A stretch of 64,000 nt of DNA from Alphaproteobacteria bacterium PA4 (GTDB taxonomy: Bacteria > Pseudomonadota > Alphaproteobacteria > Sphingomonadales > Sphingomonadaceae), in assembly GCA_002256005.1 (NCBI GenBank), contig NKIQ01000007.1:1-64000 (forward strand), given 5' to 3'. Below are positions 33,734 through 42,138 of this stretch, piece by piece. The stretch's first letter is position 1; each line of letters begins with the position of its first letter. Both the position numbers and the translations under genes were made by a program. A model generated the notes under the pieces. The model saw nothing but the letters and a program-made list of their open reading frames with translations, did no database searches and was not told the DNA's origin.

Positions 33734-34807
33734 TCAGACCGCCAATGGCCCATGCGCAAGGTGCGGCAGCACATGCCGCGCGAACAGATCGGCCTCGGCG
33801 GCGTGCGGATAGCCGGACAGGATGAAGGCTTCGATGCCCATCGCCTGATAGGCCTTGAGCTTGGCCAGCACCTGGTCCGGGTTGCCGACGATGGCGGCGC
33901 CGCAGCCGGAGCGGGCGCGACCAATGCCGGTCCACAGATTGTCCTCGACATAGCCTTCATTGCCGGCGGCTTCGCGCAGCTCGGCCTGGCGCTGCACGCC
34001 GACCGAGGTCGAATCGAGCGATTTGGCGCGGATGGCGTCGCCCGTGGCGGCGTCGAGCTTCGACAACAGCCGGTCGGCCGCGGCGCGGGCTTCGGCCTCG
34101 GTCTCGCGCACCACGACATGGACGCGATAGCCGAATTTGAGCGTGCGGCCATGCGCGGCGGCACGGGCGCGCATGTCGTCGAGAATGGCCTGCACCGCCG
34201 GCATCGTGTCCGGCCACATCAGATAGACATCGGCGGCCTTGGCGCTGGCCTCGCGGGCATCGGGTGACAGGCCGCCGAAATAGAGCGGCGGGCATTTGCC
34301 GCTGACCGTCCTGATGCCGGGCGGATCGAGCTTCAACTGGTAGAATTCGCCCTGGTGATCGAGCGGCTGGCCGTTGAGGATGGTCTTCAAAATCTGCATC
34401 ACTTCGACGGTGCGGTGATAGCGCGGTGCCGAGGCGAGGGTTTCGCCGGGCATATCGGAGGAGATGATGTTGACGTTCAACCGACCGCCGGCGATCTGGT
34501 CGATGGTGGCGATCTGCCGGGCCAGTTGTGGAGGCCACATTTCACCGACGCGCACGGCGAGCAGCAGCTTGATGCGCTGTGTCAGCGTCGCGATGGCGGC
34601 GGCAAAGGCGGTGGAGTCGATGCCAAGCGCATAGCCCGAGGGCAGCAGCACATTGTCGAATCCGCCCTTTTCAGCGGTCAGCACGATGTTGCGGCAATGC
34701 TCCCAGCTTGATTTCAGCGCGAGGTCGGGCTGGCCGAGAAATTCATAATCATCGTCGCACAGCGCCGAAAACCAGCTGACTTCGCAGCCCTGCGTTGCAA
34801 CGGTCAC
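33734..34807 (-). CDS. LLM-class flavin-dependent monooxygenase
   Basis: 357-residue luciferase-like, probably FMNH2-dependent monooxygenase of the SsuD/DmoA type, with a TIM-barrel fold. The segments LLLAVRVGEMWPPQLARQ and LNVNIISSDMPGE match the conserved beta4-beta5 region, and GNPDQVLAKLKAYQAMGIEAF matches the C-terminal signature. The start is GTG at 34807, overlapping the aldo/keto reductase stop (GTGA). Such enzymes oxidise sulfonates, sulfides or nitriles, or cleave other C-S/C-N bonds. Its substrate cannot be told. A reductase to supply FMNH2 is not encoded nearby. Confidence 0.88.
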   Translation of the reverse strand: MTVATQGCEVSWFSALCDDDYEFLGQPDLALKSSWEHCRNIVLTAEKGGFDNVLLPSGYALGIDSTAFAAAIATLTQRIKLLLAVRVGEMWPPQLARQIATIDQIAGGRLNVNIISSDMPGETLASAPRYHRTVEVMQILKTILNGQPLDHQGEFYQLKLDPPGIRTVSGKCPPLYFGGLSPDAREASAKAADVYLMWPDTMPAVQAILDDMRARAAAHGRTLKFGYRVHVVVRETEAEARAAADRLLSKLDAATGDAIRAKSLDSTSVGVQRQAELREAAGNEGYVEDNLWTGIGRARSGCGAAIVGNPDQVLAKLKAYQAMGIEAFILSGYPHAAEADLFARHVLPHLAHGPLAV

Positions 34808-35739
34808 GGCAGATTCTCCCCCAGCGATGCGACCAGCACGCCATACCATTCGGCGCGGGTCCAGCGGACCTTATAGGCGTCCTGGCTCTCCGCGATCCGT
34901 CCGGGATTCTGCGTACCGACAATGGGAATGATGCCGGCCGGATGCGCCATGATCCAGGCATAGGCGGCCGCCGCGATGCCGACGCCATATTTGGCGCCCT
35001 GCGCCGCCAGCGCCGCCTTGGTACGCGCCGTGCGTGCATCCTCGGTCTGCATGCGGCCCGGCCGCGGGTCGCCATCGCCCAATCGACCCTGGCCGAGCGG
35101 CGACCAGGCCAGCACTGCCACGCCATGCTTCATGGCGCGGTCGAGCGTGCCGTCGAACAGCGGCGCCGTCGCCAGCGGCGAAAATTCCGGCTGGGTGCTG
35201 GTGACGCCGGCGTTGAGATATTTCGCCAGCGCGCCGGTCTGCCCCGGTGTATGGTTGGAAACGCCGATGGCAGCGATCTTGCCCTCCGCCACCAGCGCGT
35301 CGAGCATGGCGGCGGTGTCGGCCGGGTGCGCCAGCATGTCGGGGCGGTGGATCTGCCACAGGTCGAGTCGCTCGACACCCAACCGGGTAAGTGACGCCTC
35401 GACTGCGTCGCGCAGATACTTCGGCGATGAATCATAGGGCACGCCCATGCGGATACCGCCCTTCGATGCCAGCACGATCTGGTCGCGCAGGCCGGGACTG
35501 TCGGCAAAGACGCGGCCGAGCAGCGCTTCGGAAGCGCCGAAGGGCTCGTCATTGTCCGGGCCGTAGATATCGGCGGTGTCGAAGAAGTTGATGCCTGCGG
35601 CCAACGCCGCCTCGACGCGGGCCTGGGCGGCCTTCACATCATCGCCAGCGAAGCGCCACATGCCCCACGCCATGGGCGAGACCGAAAGAGAGGACTTGCC
35701 GAGCAGGCGGCGTTCGGGGGAAAGGGCAATTTCATCCAT
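34804..35739 (-). CDS. Aldo/keto reductase
   Basis: 311-residue NADPH-dependent oxidoreductase with the AKR TIM barrel. The catalytic tetrad is visible: Asp55 and Tyr59 in FFDTADIYG, Lys93 in LASKGG and His131 in WQIHRPD. It most resembles YdhF-like or AKR12-type proteins. The ATG at 35739 is chosen because all upstream in-frame codons lie inside the divergent oxidoreductase gene. The LLM monooxygenase start overlaps its stop, so the two share a transcript. The substrate is unknown; a carbonyl made by the monooxygenase is a fair guess. Confidence 0.92.
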   Translation of the reverse strand: MDEIALSPERRLLGKSSLSVSPMAWGMWRFAGDDVKAAQARVEAALAAGINFFDTADIYGPDNDEPFGASEALLGRVFADSPGLRDQIVLASKGGIRMGVPYDSSPKYLRDAVEASLTRLGVERLDLWQIHRPDMLAHPADTAAMLDALVAEGKIAAIGVSNHTPGQTGALAKYLNAGVTSTQPEFSPLATAPLFDGTLDRAMKHGVAVLAWSPLGQGRLGDGDPRPGRMQTEDARTARTKAALAAQGAKYGVGIAAAAYAWIMAHPAGIIPIVGTQNPGRIAESQDAYKVRWTRAEWYGVLVASLGENLP

Positions 35740-35767
35740 GACCCCCCAATGCCCGGAGAACGACAAA

Positions 35768-36853
35768 ATGAAAAGCAGTGAAACGATCCGCTGGGGTATC
35801 GTCGGCTCGGGCATGATGGCCATCGAACATATCGCCAATATCGCGCTCACGCCCAATGCCGTCGTCACCGCGCTTGCCGATCCGGTGGCGACCTCGCTCG
35901 ATCGCGCTGCCGCCGCGGTCGGCACGCCGGTGGCGCGCTTCGCCGATGCGGCGGCGCTGGCGGTATCGGGCCTGTGCGATGCCGTCGTCGTGGCGTCGCC
36001 CAATTTCACCCATGTCGATGTGCTGCCGCCGCTGATGGACGCCAATCTGCACATCCTTTGCGAAAAGCCGCTGGCGACGACCATCGCGGACGCCCGCGCC
36101 GTCGCCACCGCCGCTGCCGGCTATGGCGCGGTGTTCTGGACCGGCATGGAATATCGCTTCATGCCGCCGGTCACCGAATTCGTGCGCCAGATCCACGCCG
36201 GCCGCACCGGCAAATTGCAGATGCTGTCGATCCGCGAGCATCGCTTCCCGTTCCTGGTCAAGGTCGGCGACTGGAACCGTTTTTCGGCCAATACCGGTGG
36301 CACGATGACCGAGAAATGCTGCCATTTCTTCGACCTGATGCGGTTGATTGTCGGCGCCGAGCCGGTGCGCATCCATTGTTCGGGCGCGATGGACGTCAAC
36401 CATCAGGACGAGCGCTATGGCGGCAAGAAGCCTGACATCATCGACAACAGCTATACGACCATCGATTTCGCCAACGGCGTCCGCGCCATGCTCGACCTCT
36501 GCATGTTCGCCGATGGCGCCGAACAGCAGGAGGAGATCATCGCCACCGGCAGCGAGGCCCGGCTCGACGTGCTGATCCCCGCCGGCGACATCATCCATTC
36601 GCCGCGCGTCGGCTTCATGAACCCCAAACGGGCAACGCGCGCCCATGTCGAAACCCCGGCCGATGCGCTCGCCGCCGGCCAGCACCATGGTTCGACCTTC
36701 TTCCAGCACCAGGCCTTTACCGCGGCGGTGCGCGGGGAGGGGCCGGTGATCGTCACCGCCGACGATGGCCTGCGCGCTGTCGCCATGGGCCTGGCCGCCG
36801 AAATCAGCGCAAAGGAGCATCGGGTGGTGACGATGGCGGAGTTGGGGCTTTAG
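35768..36853 (+). CDS. Gfo/Idh/MocA family oxidoreductase
   Basis: 361-residue NAD(P)-dependent sugar or polyol oxidoreductase. It has an N-terminal Rossmann fold with WGIVGSGMMA at 9-18, the EKPLA motif (catalytic-type Lys) near residue 100, and a C-terminal alpha/beta domain with GGTMTEKCCHFFDLMR, which holds the family His. A GGAGAA element precedes ATG 35768. It is divergent from the aldo/keto reductase with only 28 bp between the start codons. The substrate is not known. Confidence 0.9.
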   Translation: MKSSETIRWGIVGSGMMAIEHIANIALTPNAVVTALADPVATSLDRAAAAVGTPVARFADAAALAVSGLCDAVVVASPNFTHVDVLPPLMDANLHILCEKPLATTIADARAVATAAAGYGAVFWTGMEYRFMPPVTEFVRQIHAGRTGKLQMLSIREHRFPFLVKVGDWNRFSANTGGTMTEKCCHFFDLMRLIVGAEPVRIHCSGAMDVNHQDERYGGKKPDIIDNSYTTIDFANGVRAMLDLCMFADGAEQQEEIIATGSEARLDVLIPAGDIIHSPRVGFMNPKRATRAHVETPADALAAGQHHGSTFFQHQAFTAAVRGEGPVIVTADDGLRAVAMGLAAEISAKEHRVVTMAELGL

Positions 36854-36870
36854 GATTCAGGCCCTGGACA

Positions 36871-36923
36871 GCACCGGCCCGCGCCCCCGCCCGGAGCCGA
36901 CTCCACTTGAACGCAATCGTTTC
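36871..36923. repeat. G-rich module plus GCCGACTCCACTT motif, copy 2
   Basis: Second copy of the element at 33-83. GCCGACTCCACTT and CGCAATCG (36896-36923) keep the same order, but the 24-nt C-rich module (36871-36894) is the reverse complement of that in copy 1. It ends at the stop codon of the MAPEG gene and lies between convergent genes. Confidence 0.5.
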
Positions 36924-37372
36924 TAGTGGATCGGCCACCAGCCGAAGCTGGCGAACACTGCATGCGCCGCCAGCATGATCAGCGGGATCGAGCCGATGAA
37001 ATGCAGGGCAAAGCGCACCGGCACGCGGTTGATGGTCGCCTGCACCAGGCTGTGAACGATGCGAAAAGCCACATAGACCCAGGCGAGCTGGGCGTTGAAG
37101 CCATCGCCGGCGCCGAGCATGGCAAGGGTGAAACAGGCGGCGTAGAATACCGTCGGCTGTTCCATCAGATGGTTGTAATTGTGCGCCTTCCACTGTGCGC
37201 TGTCGGGCAATACGCCATCGAAATCATGACCTTGCGAGCCGACCATGGCTTTGGCGTCAAGATTGGAGCGCGCAATGGCAGGCAGGCGGGTGATATACAT
37301 CCACACCCACATCACCATCGACCATAGCACGAGCACCGACACAGGCTGCAGGATTTGCATTGTCATCGTCAT
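36923..37372 (-). CDS. MAPEG family membrane protein
   Basis: 149-residue membrane protein of the MAPEG (membrane-associated eicosanoid/glutathione metabolism) superfamily, with four helices near 8-28, 72-90, 95-112 and 123-145. The WKAHNYNHLMEQPTVFYA segment at about 61-78 corresponds to the family's conserved Asn/Glu motif between helices 1 and 2. Bacterial members may act in glutathione-dependent detoxification, but most are untested. CGGGGGGA lies immediately before the first ATG; Met3 or Met5 could be the real start at better spacing. Confidence 0.85.
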   Translation of the reverse strand: MTMTMQILQPVSVLVLWSMVMWVWMYITRLPAIARSNLDAKAMVGSQGHDFDGVLPDSAQWKAHNYNHLMEQPTVFYAACFTLAMLGAGDGFNAQLAWVYVAFRIVHSLVQATINRVPVRFALHFIGSIPLIMLAAHAVFASFGWWPIH

Positions 37373-37480
37373 TCCCCCCGGACGCCAGATGCCCTGCCTA
37401 GCCGCCGTGCCGCCGGGCCGCAACTTGCATCGCCGCCGGATTGGCGAGAAAAGCGGTCGAGGAACAGGGAGGGCAGCCCG

Positions 37481-38068
37481 ATGGCCGAAGACGCGCGCAT
37501 TACCGCCTATATCGAACGCGCCGCGCCGTTTGCGCAGCCGCTGCTGCGGCACATTCGCCAATTGGTGCACGCAGCGGTGCCGGACGCCGGCGAGACGATA
37601 AAGTGGGGCATGCCGTTTTTCGATTTTCAGGGCCGGCCGTTGGCGATGATGGCAGCGTTCAAGGCGCACGCCGGCTTCGGTATCTTCGATGGCACGCCGA
37701 TGCCGAAAAATGGTGATGGCATGGGCCAGTTCGGCAAGCTGACGGCGGTGACGGACCTGCCCGCTGCGGCCGAGTTGACACGGCGACTGGCGGCGGCGGC
37801 CGCGTTGATCGCTGCCGGCCAGCCCAGCATGCGGCCGCGCGCGGCACCGAGGCCGGCGCTGGCCATGCCCGATGATCTGGCGCTCGCCCTCGCCGGATCT
37901 CCCGACGCTGCGGCACATTTCCGGGCGTTTCCCCCTGGCGCCCAGCGCGAATATGTCGAATGGGTGCTGGAGGCGAAGCAGCCCGCCACACGCGCCCGCC
38001 GCATTGCGACGACTGTCGAATGGAGCGCCGCGGGCAAGCGCCGCAACTGGAAATATGAAAGCTGCTGA
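37481..38068 (+). CDS. YdeI/OmpD-associated family protein (DUF1801-like)
   Basis: 195-residue cytoplasmic protein with two recognised parts. Residues 1-115 form a DUF1801-like domain with the ETIKWGMPFFDFQGRPL motif, and residues 130-190 an OmdA-like helical domain containing FPPGAQREYVEWVLEAK and the TRARRI motif. The architecture matches YdeI-family proteins, whose function is not defined. An AGGGAGGG element lies eight bases before ATG 37481. It is convergent with the glycine-zipper gene, with a hairpin between. Confidence 0.85.
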   Translation: MAEDARITAYIERAAPFAQPLLRHIRQLVHAAVPDAGETIKWGMPFFDFQGRPLAMMAAFKAHAGFGIFDGTPMPKNGDGMGQFGKLTAVTDLPAAAELTRRLAAAAALIAAGQPSMRPRAAPRPALAMPDDLALALAGSPDAAAHFRAFPPGAQREYVEWVLEAKQPATRARRIATTVEWSAAGKRRNWKYESC

Positions 38069-38088
38069 TCAGCGCCGGATATGATGGC

Positions 38089-38115
38089 GGCGACGCGGGC
38101 GCACCCCGCGTCGCC
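38089..38115. terminator. 11-bp hairpin between convergent genes
   Basis: GGCGACGCGGG (38089-38099) pairs with CCCGCGTCGCC (38105-38115) over a 5-nt loop, in the 55-bp gap between the YdeI-like and glycine-zipper genes. It can serve both strands; no T-tract is seen. Confidence 0.55.
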
Positions 38116-38123
38116 AGTCTGCA

Positions 38124-39068
38124 TCAGCCGTTGCGGCCGTCCTGCCGTTCATAGCGGATGCGATCGTTCAGGCGGTCGAGGCGGGCCTGCAGCATCTGCT
38201 CGCTGTTGGACGCGATGCGTCCGCGCCGATCGCTCATGCGGCGATGGTCGCGCTTGATCGTCGCCAGTTCGGCCGCAGCGCGATTGTGCTCGACATAGTT
38301 CATCGAACCATCGCGGAAGGCGCTGCGGATACGCTGTTCGATGCGATCTTCGCGGGCCGTCAGGTCGCGGCGTTCGGCGTTGGCGTAGCCATTTGCATAG
38401 CCGTTGCCCCGATTGTCGCCGCGTGACGCGACCCAGGTGCCGCGTGTGTCATAGCTGCCGACGGTTTCGCCGCGGTTCCAGCGCCCGGCGCTGTCATAAT
38501 AGCCCGGCTCCGGATTGGCGATCCAGCGACCATCAGGGCCGGTGCGGCCATTGGGGGCGCCGGCAATCCAGCGGCCATAATCGTCATAGCGGCCGCTCGC
38601 CGGGCCGGCCACCCAGCGGCCATTGTCATAATAGCCGCTCGCCATGCCGGGACGTGGGTTGCCGGTGTCGGCGACGTTCCAGCGGTTGCTGGCGTCGTAA
38701 CTGCCGCGCGGCGCGCCATCGATCCACTGGCTGTTGCGATCGAAATAGCCGGTGGCGGTGCCGGCGCGCACATCATTGGCGTGCCAGTCGTTGTTGCGAT
38801 CAAAATAGCCATAGGCATGGGCGCAATCGGTGTTGGGCTTGGCGATCTGGTTGCCGGCCACCGCGCCGCCGACGCCGCCGATGACGGTGCCGAGCGTCTT
38901 GTCACCCCGCCCGGCGATGACATTGCCGAGCACGGCGCCGATGCCGGCGCCGGCGACGGTGCCCAGCACGCGATTGTTGCTGTGCTGTTCGCAATTCTGC
39001 TGGGCAGACACGGCGGTGCCGCTGGCCAGAGCGGCGAGCAGGCCGGCGGCGAGAATGGGGTTGCGCAT
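38124..39068 (-). CDS. Glycine-zipper protein with eight Tyr/Trp repeats
   Basis: 314-residue exported protein. A signal peptide (cleavage near AVSAQ) is followed by a glycine-zipper 2TM-like segment at about 35-75 ([18 protein letters not shown], then a second Gly-rich run). From about 86 to 212 there are eight units of 14-22 residues built on the pattern G-Y-[YF]-D-x3-W, for example SGYYDNGRW and GRYDDYGRW. The last third is charged and helical. Such zippers occur in envelope proteins of alphaproteobacteria; the role is unknown. AAGGAAAA precedes the ATG. Confidence 0.82.
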   Translation of the reverse strand: MRNPILAAGLLAALASGTAVSAQQNCEQHSNNRVLGTVAGAGIGAVLGNVIAGRGDKTLGTVIGGVGGAVAGNQIAKPNTDCAHAYGYFDRNNDWHANDVRAGTATGYFDRNSQWIDGAPRGSYDASNRWNVADTGNPRPGMASGYYDNGRWVAGPASGRYDDYGRWIAGAPNGRTGPDGRWIANPEPGYYDSAGRWNRGETVGSYDTRGTWVASRGDNRGNGYANGYANAERRDLTAREDRIEQRIRSAFRDGSMNYVEHNRAAAELATIKRDHRRMSDRRGRIASNSEQMLQARLDRLNDRIRYERQDGRNG

Positions 39069-39240
39069 GGAAATTTTCCTTCGGGATCGGGGATCGATAC
39101 CGGAAGAATGCGCGGGGCAGGGCCGATGTTCCGCAACAGGCCCTTGGAAAATAATAACATTTCATTCAGCTTGGTGGCGAAGCATTGTCGAGGCTGGCGC
39201 TGCGGCCTATGCCCGGCGCGTTCCCCGGAGGGCCCAGACG

Positions 39241-39459
39241 ATGAGCGACGAGACCCGTGACAGCAATGGCAGCATCCTGGCCGATGGCGACAATGTCACG
39301 CTGATCAAGGATCTGAAGGTCAAGGGCACGTCGACGACACTGAAGCGCGGCACCATGGTCAAGGGCATCCGCCTGACCGGCAACCCAGACGAGATCGACT
39401 GCAAGGCCGGCGGCATCAAGGGCCTGGTGCTGCGCACGGAGTTCGTGAAAAAGGCCTGA
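39241..39459 (+). CDS. PhnA-domain (YjdM C-terminal-like) protein
   Basis: 72-residue protein matching the C-terminal PhnA/YjdM domain: [23 protein letters not shown], then [19 protein letters not shown]. The N-terminal zinc ribbon of full-length PhnA is absent, which is common among short alphaproteobacterial members. The phosphonate name is historical, and a link to phosphonate use is not established. A GGAGGG element lies seven bases before the ATG. The divergent gap to the glycine-zipper gene is 172 bp and has no further gene. Confidence 0.85.
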   Translation: MSDETRDSNGSILADGDNVTLIKDLKVKGTSTTLKRGTMVKGIRLTGNPDEIDCKAGGIKGLVLRTEFVKKA

Positions 39460-39492
39460 AAAAGGGGCTGGCGCCATCGGCACCAGCCCCTT
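39459..39492 (-). terminator. Intrinsic terminator of the polyamine operon
   Basis: AAGGGGCTGG (39462-39471) pairs with CCAGCCCCTT (39483-39492), with three more G-C pairs inside after one mismatch. Read on the minus strand the stem is followed by TTTTT (AAAAA at 39459-39463). It lies 23 bp after the DHS-like gene stop, the best Rho-independent terminator in the window. Confidence 0.8.
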
Positions 39493-39515
39493 GATCGTCG
39501 CGGCGTGTTTCGCCT

Positions 39516-40565
39516 TCAGGCGAACATCTTCCCCCATGCGCGCTTGGCGCGGGCCTTCCAATGGCCGCGGTGATAGGCGTCGCTGGCCAGCAGCGGCATG
39601 ACGCTGCCGGCTTCGGCGAAGACCATCTGCTCGATGCCGGTGTTGACCTTGCCCCAGCTGGCGGCTTCCTGCAGCGTCGAGGACGAGCAGGCGCCATCAC
39701 GCACATCGGCCACGGTGATCTGCACGGCATATTTGTGGACCTGCACATCGTCATGGCCGAGAATTTCGGCGCAGACGACGGTGTCCTGGATGAAGTTCTT
39801 CGGCACGCCGCCGCCGATCATCAGCAGGCCCGTGGTGCCGGCCTTGATCTTGATATCGGTCAGTTCGCGGAAGTCGGCGATGGCATCGAGCACCATATAT
39901 GGCTTGCCTGCCTTGGCGCGGTCGACCTGATGCTTGACAAGGCCGAAGCCGGCGCTGGAATCGACGAACGCCGGGCAGAAGATCGGCACGTCATGCTCGT
40001 AAGCGAGCTTGACGAGGCTGTTGTCCTTCTTGCCATGCTCGACGAGATACTTGCCCATCTCGCGAATGAAGGCCCGCGACGAATAGGGCTTGGGCTCCAA
40101 CGCATTGGCGATCTCGTAGATCGTGTGGTCGCAATCCTGCAGCGCTTCTTCATCGATATAGGTGTCATAGATGCGATCGATCAGCAGCGAGCGCAGCGTG
40201 TCGTCATCCGGCACTTCCAGCGCCTGATAATGCTTGTGGCCCAGGCCTTCGAAGAAATCCATGTCGACGATGCTGGCGCCGGTGGCGACGATGCCATCGA
40301 CCATGTTGTTGCGCAGCAGCTCGGCATAGAGATCCATGCAGCCGCCGGCGCTGGTCGAGCCGGCGATGACCAGGAAGATCGTGCAATCGGGGTCCTGCAG
40401 CATCTGGTTGTAGATGTCGGTGGCGCGGGCGAGATCACGCGAGGTGAAGCTCATCTTGCCCATGCCCTCGATGATCGGGCGGGCATCGAAGCTGGTGATG
40501 TCGATATGTTCGACGAGCGTCGAAAGCAGCTCGGCCTTGCGCTGGCGGTTGATCTGGTCGGTCAT
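39516..40565 (-). CDS. Deoxyhypusine-synthase-like polyamine synthase
   Basis: 349-residue NAD-dependent enzyme of the deoxyhypusine synthase (DHS) fold. The catalytic Lys306 lies in AASWGKVNTG, and IAGSTSAGGCMDLYAELLRN and GGGVPKNF match NAD- and substrate-binding parts. Bacteria lack the DHS target eIF5A, and bacterial members make small polyamines instead, such as homospermidine or an agmatine-derived guanidino analogue. The upstream decarboxylase (gap 158 bp) would supply putrescine or a related diamine. Sphingomonads carry sym-homospermidine as their main polyamine, so that is my preferred product. A T-tract terminator follows. Confidence 0.88.
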   Translation of the reverse strand: MTDQINRQRKAELLSTLVEHIDITSFDARPIIEGMGKMSFTSRDLARATDIYNQMLQDPDCTIFLVIAGSTSAGGCMDLYAELLRNNMVDGIVATGASIVDMDFFEGLGHKHYQALEVPDDDTLRSLLIDRIYDTYIDEEALQDCDHTIYEIANALEPKPYSSRAFIREMGKYLVEHGKKDNSLVKLAYEHDVPIFCPAFVDSSAGFGLVKHQVDRAKAGKPYMVLDAIADFRELTDIKIKAGTTGLLMIGGGVPKNFIQDTVVCAEILGHDDVQVHKYAVQITVADVRDGACSSSTLQEAASWGKVNTGIEQMVFAEAGSVMPLLASDAYHRGHWKARAKRAWGKMFA

Positions 40566-40581
40566 GTATCAATTCTCCAAA

Positions 40582-40717
40582 CCCCTCTCCCGTTCGGGGA
40601 GAGGGAGGGGCCCGCGCGCGTCAGCGCGTGGGAGGGTGAGGGCTGTGGCGACCGGAGAGGCAGACCCTCACCCGGCTCGCCAGAGACGAGTCCGGCCTCT
40701 CCCCCAGGGGGAGAGGC
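40582..40717. repeat. GC-rich composite palindrome, family B relative
   Basis: A hairpin CCTCTCCC/GGGAGAGG (40584-40604) and another GCCTCTCCCCC/GGGGGAGAGGC (40695-40717) flank inner complementary segments containing GAGGGTGAGGG-type and ACCCTCACCC runs. It fills the gap between the decarboxylase and DHS-like genes, so it would be transcribed inside their operon. Confidence 0.7.
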
Positions 40718-40723
40718 GGTAAG

Positions 40724-41926
40724 TCAGCTCTTGCGGAGCTGGATAACCTTCGACGGCGACTCTTCCGTGACACCGTAGAGCGTTTCCATCGGTTCATCGC
40801 GGGCGATGACCGTGGCACCGGCGGTGAAGCCGTTGAAGCCGGTGCGCATGGCCGAGCCATAGGCACCGAGCATGCCGACTTCGATATAGTCGCCGGCGCG
40901 GATGTCGGCGGGCAGCGCGAACGGTCCGCGCATGAAGTCCATGTCGTCGCAGGTCGGGCCATAGAAGCTGAAATCCATCAGCTTGGCGCGCGAGCCACCG
41001 TCACGGACCAGCTTGACCGGGAAACGCCAGTCGATATGCGCGGCATCGAACAGCGCGCCATAGGCGCCGTCGTTGATGTAGAGCACATCGTCCTTGCGGG
41101 CTTCGACGCGGACCAGCAGGCTAGCATATTCCGCCGACAGCGCCCGACCCGGCTCGCACCAGAGTTCGGCCGAATAGCTGACCGGCAGCGATTCGAAAGC
41201 GCGGCTGATCACCTCGAAATAGGCATCCATCGCCGTCGGCTCCATGCCCGGATAGACGGACGGGAAGCCGCCGCCGACATCGACGACATCGACGGTGACG
41301 CCAGCGCCGACGATGGCCGCGCGCACCTGCGCCATGGCATCGCCATAGGCCTGCGGGCTCATCGCCTGCGAACCGACATGGAAGCAGATGCCGAGCGCAT
41401 CGGCGACCTGGCGGGCGGCCATCAGCAGCGGCGCAGCGTCATCGGCGGCGATGCCGAACTTGGTGGCGAGGCTGAGCTTCGAATGCGAGGACGACACACG
41501 CAGCCGCACGCACAGCGTCAGGTCGGTCGCGGCGACACCGTCAACGGTCGTTGCGGCGACGATCTTGGCCAGCTCTTCCAGCGAATCCAGGCTGAAAATG
41601 CGCACGCCATGACGGTTATAGGCCTCGGCAATGGCTTCCTCGCCCTTGATCGGGTGCATGAAGCACAGGGTCGCGGTCGGCAGCAGGCCACGCACCAGCC
41701 GCACCTCTGCAATCGAGGCGACGTCGAAATGCGTGATTCCGGCGTCCCACAACGACCGGATCAGGTCGGGGGAGGGATTGGCCTTGACTGCATACATCGA
41801 GGTGCCCGGAAATTTCTCAAGGAAATAGCGGGCAGCGCGATGCGCGGCGTGGGGGCGAACCAGTGTGACGGGTTGTGTCGGCTTGGTGCCGAGCGCTACC
41901 CGCAGCGCGTTATGATCTTCGTGCAA
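40724..41926 (-). CDS. Fold-III PLP decarboxylase (ornithine decarboxylase-like)
   Basis: 400-residue PLP-dependent decarboxylase of the alanine-racemase fold group (ODC/DAPDC/ADC). Lys48 in MYAVKAN binds PLP. FHVGSQ, the glycine loop DVGGGFPSVYPG, CEPGRALS and the active-site Cys in YGPTCDDMD are all present. ODC activity, giving putrescine for the DHS-like enzyme, is most likely; lysine or arginine as substrate is possible. No ATG is suitable. GGAGG at 41936-41940 lies nine bases before TTG 41926, which I use; TTG 41950 further upstream overlaps that element and is less likely. Confidence 0.85.
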   Translation of the reverse strand: MHEDHNALRVALGTKPTQPVTLVRPHAAHRAARYFLEKFPGTSMYAVKANPSPDLIRSLWDAGITHFDVASIAEVRLVRGLLPTATLCFMHPIKGEEAIAEAYNRHGVRIFSLDSLEELAKIVAATTVDGVAATDLTLCVRLRVSSSHSKLSLATKFGIAADDAAPLLMAARQVADALGICFHVGSQAMSPQAYGDAMAQVRAAIVGAGVTVDVVDVGGGFPSVYPGMEPTAMDAYFEVISRAFESLPVSYSAELWCEPGRALSAEYASLLVRVEARKDDVLYINDGAYGALFDAAHIDWRFPVKLVRDGGSRAKLMDFSFYGPTCDDMDFMRGPFALPADIRAGDYIEVGMLGAYGSAMRTGFNGFTAGATVIARDEPMETLYGVTEESPSKVIQLRKS

Positions 41927-42138
41927 CTCAAGGGACCTCCGGTGGAGCAAAGTTGCCGGAGAAGGCCGGCACCAAAGCTGCCTTGCGGTGGAAGTCCCAT
42001 GGGGCAGCGGAGGGCGTATCTAGGGTTCACCCCCCTGCATGTAAAGAAGTTTTTTGTTACAGTGAAAAATGCAGTATTTCGTTGCCCTTTCAAGGGCTTG
42101 TCGATAGGTTTCCGGCAACTGGAAAGGGCCATATTTCA
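41927..42138. promoter_or_regulatory. Divergent leader between decarboxylase and threonine dehydratase genes
   Basis: This 212-bp gap has an AT-rich core (GTAAAGAAGTTTTTTGTTAC region, about 42040-42075) suited to back-to-back promoters. On the dehydratase side, GTTGCC (42081) can pair with GGCAAC (42114), while CCCTTTC nearby can pair with GAAAGGG (42122); these pairings exclude each other. No known riboswitch class is recognised. Confidence 0.4.

Noticed and set aside
39069..39240. Possible EcfG-type (GGAAC) stress promoter before the glycine-zipper gene
   Set aside because: A GGAAC occurs on the minus strand near 39130, but no CGTT lies at the required spacing, so the site fails the consensus.
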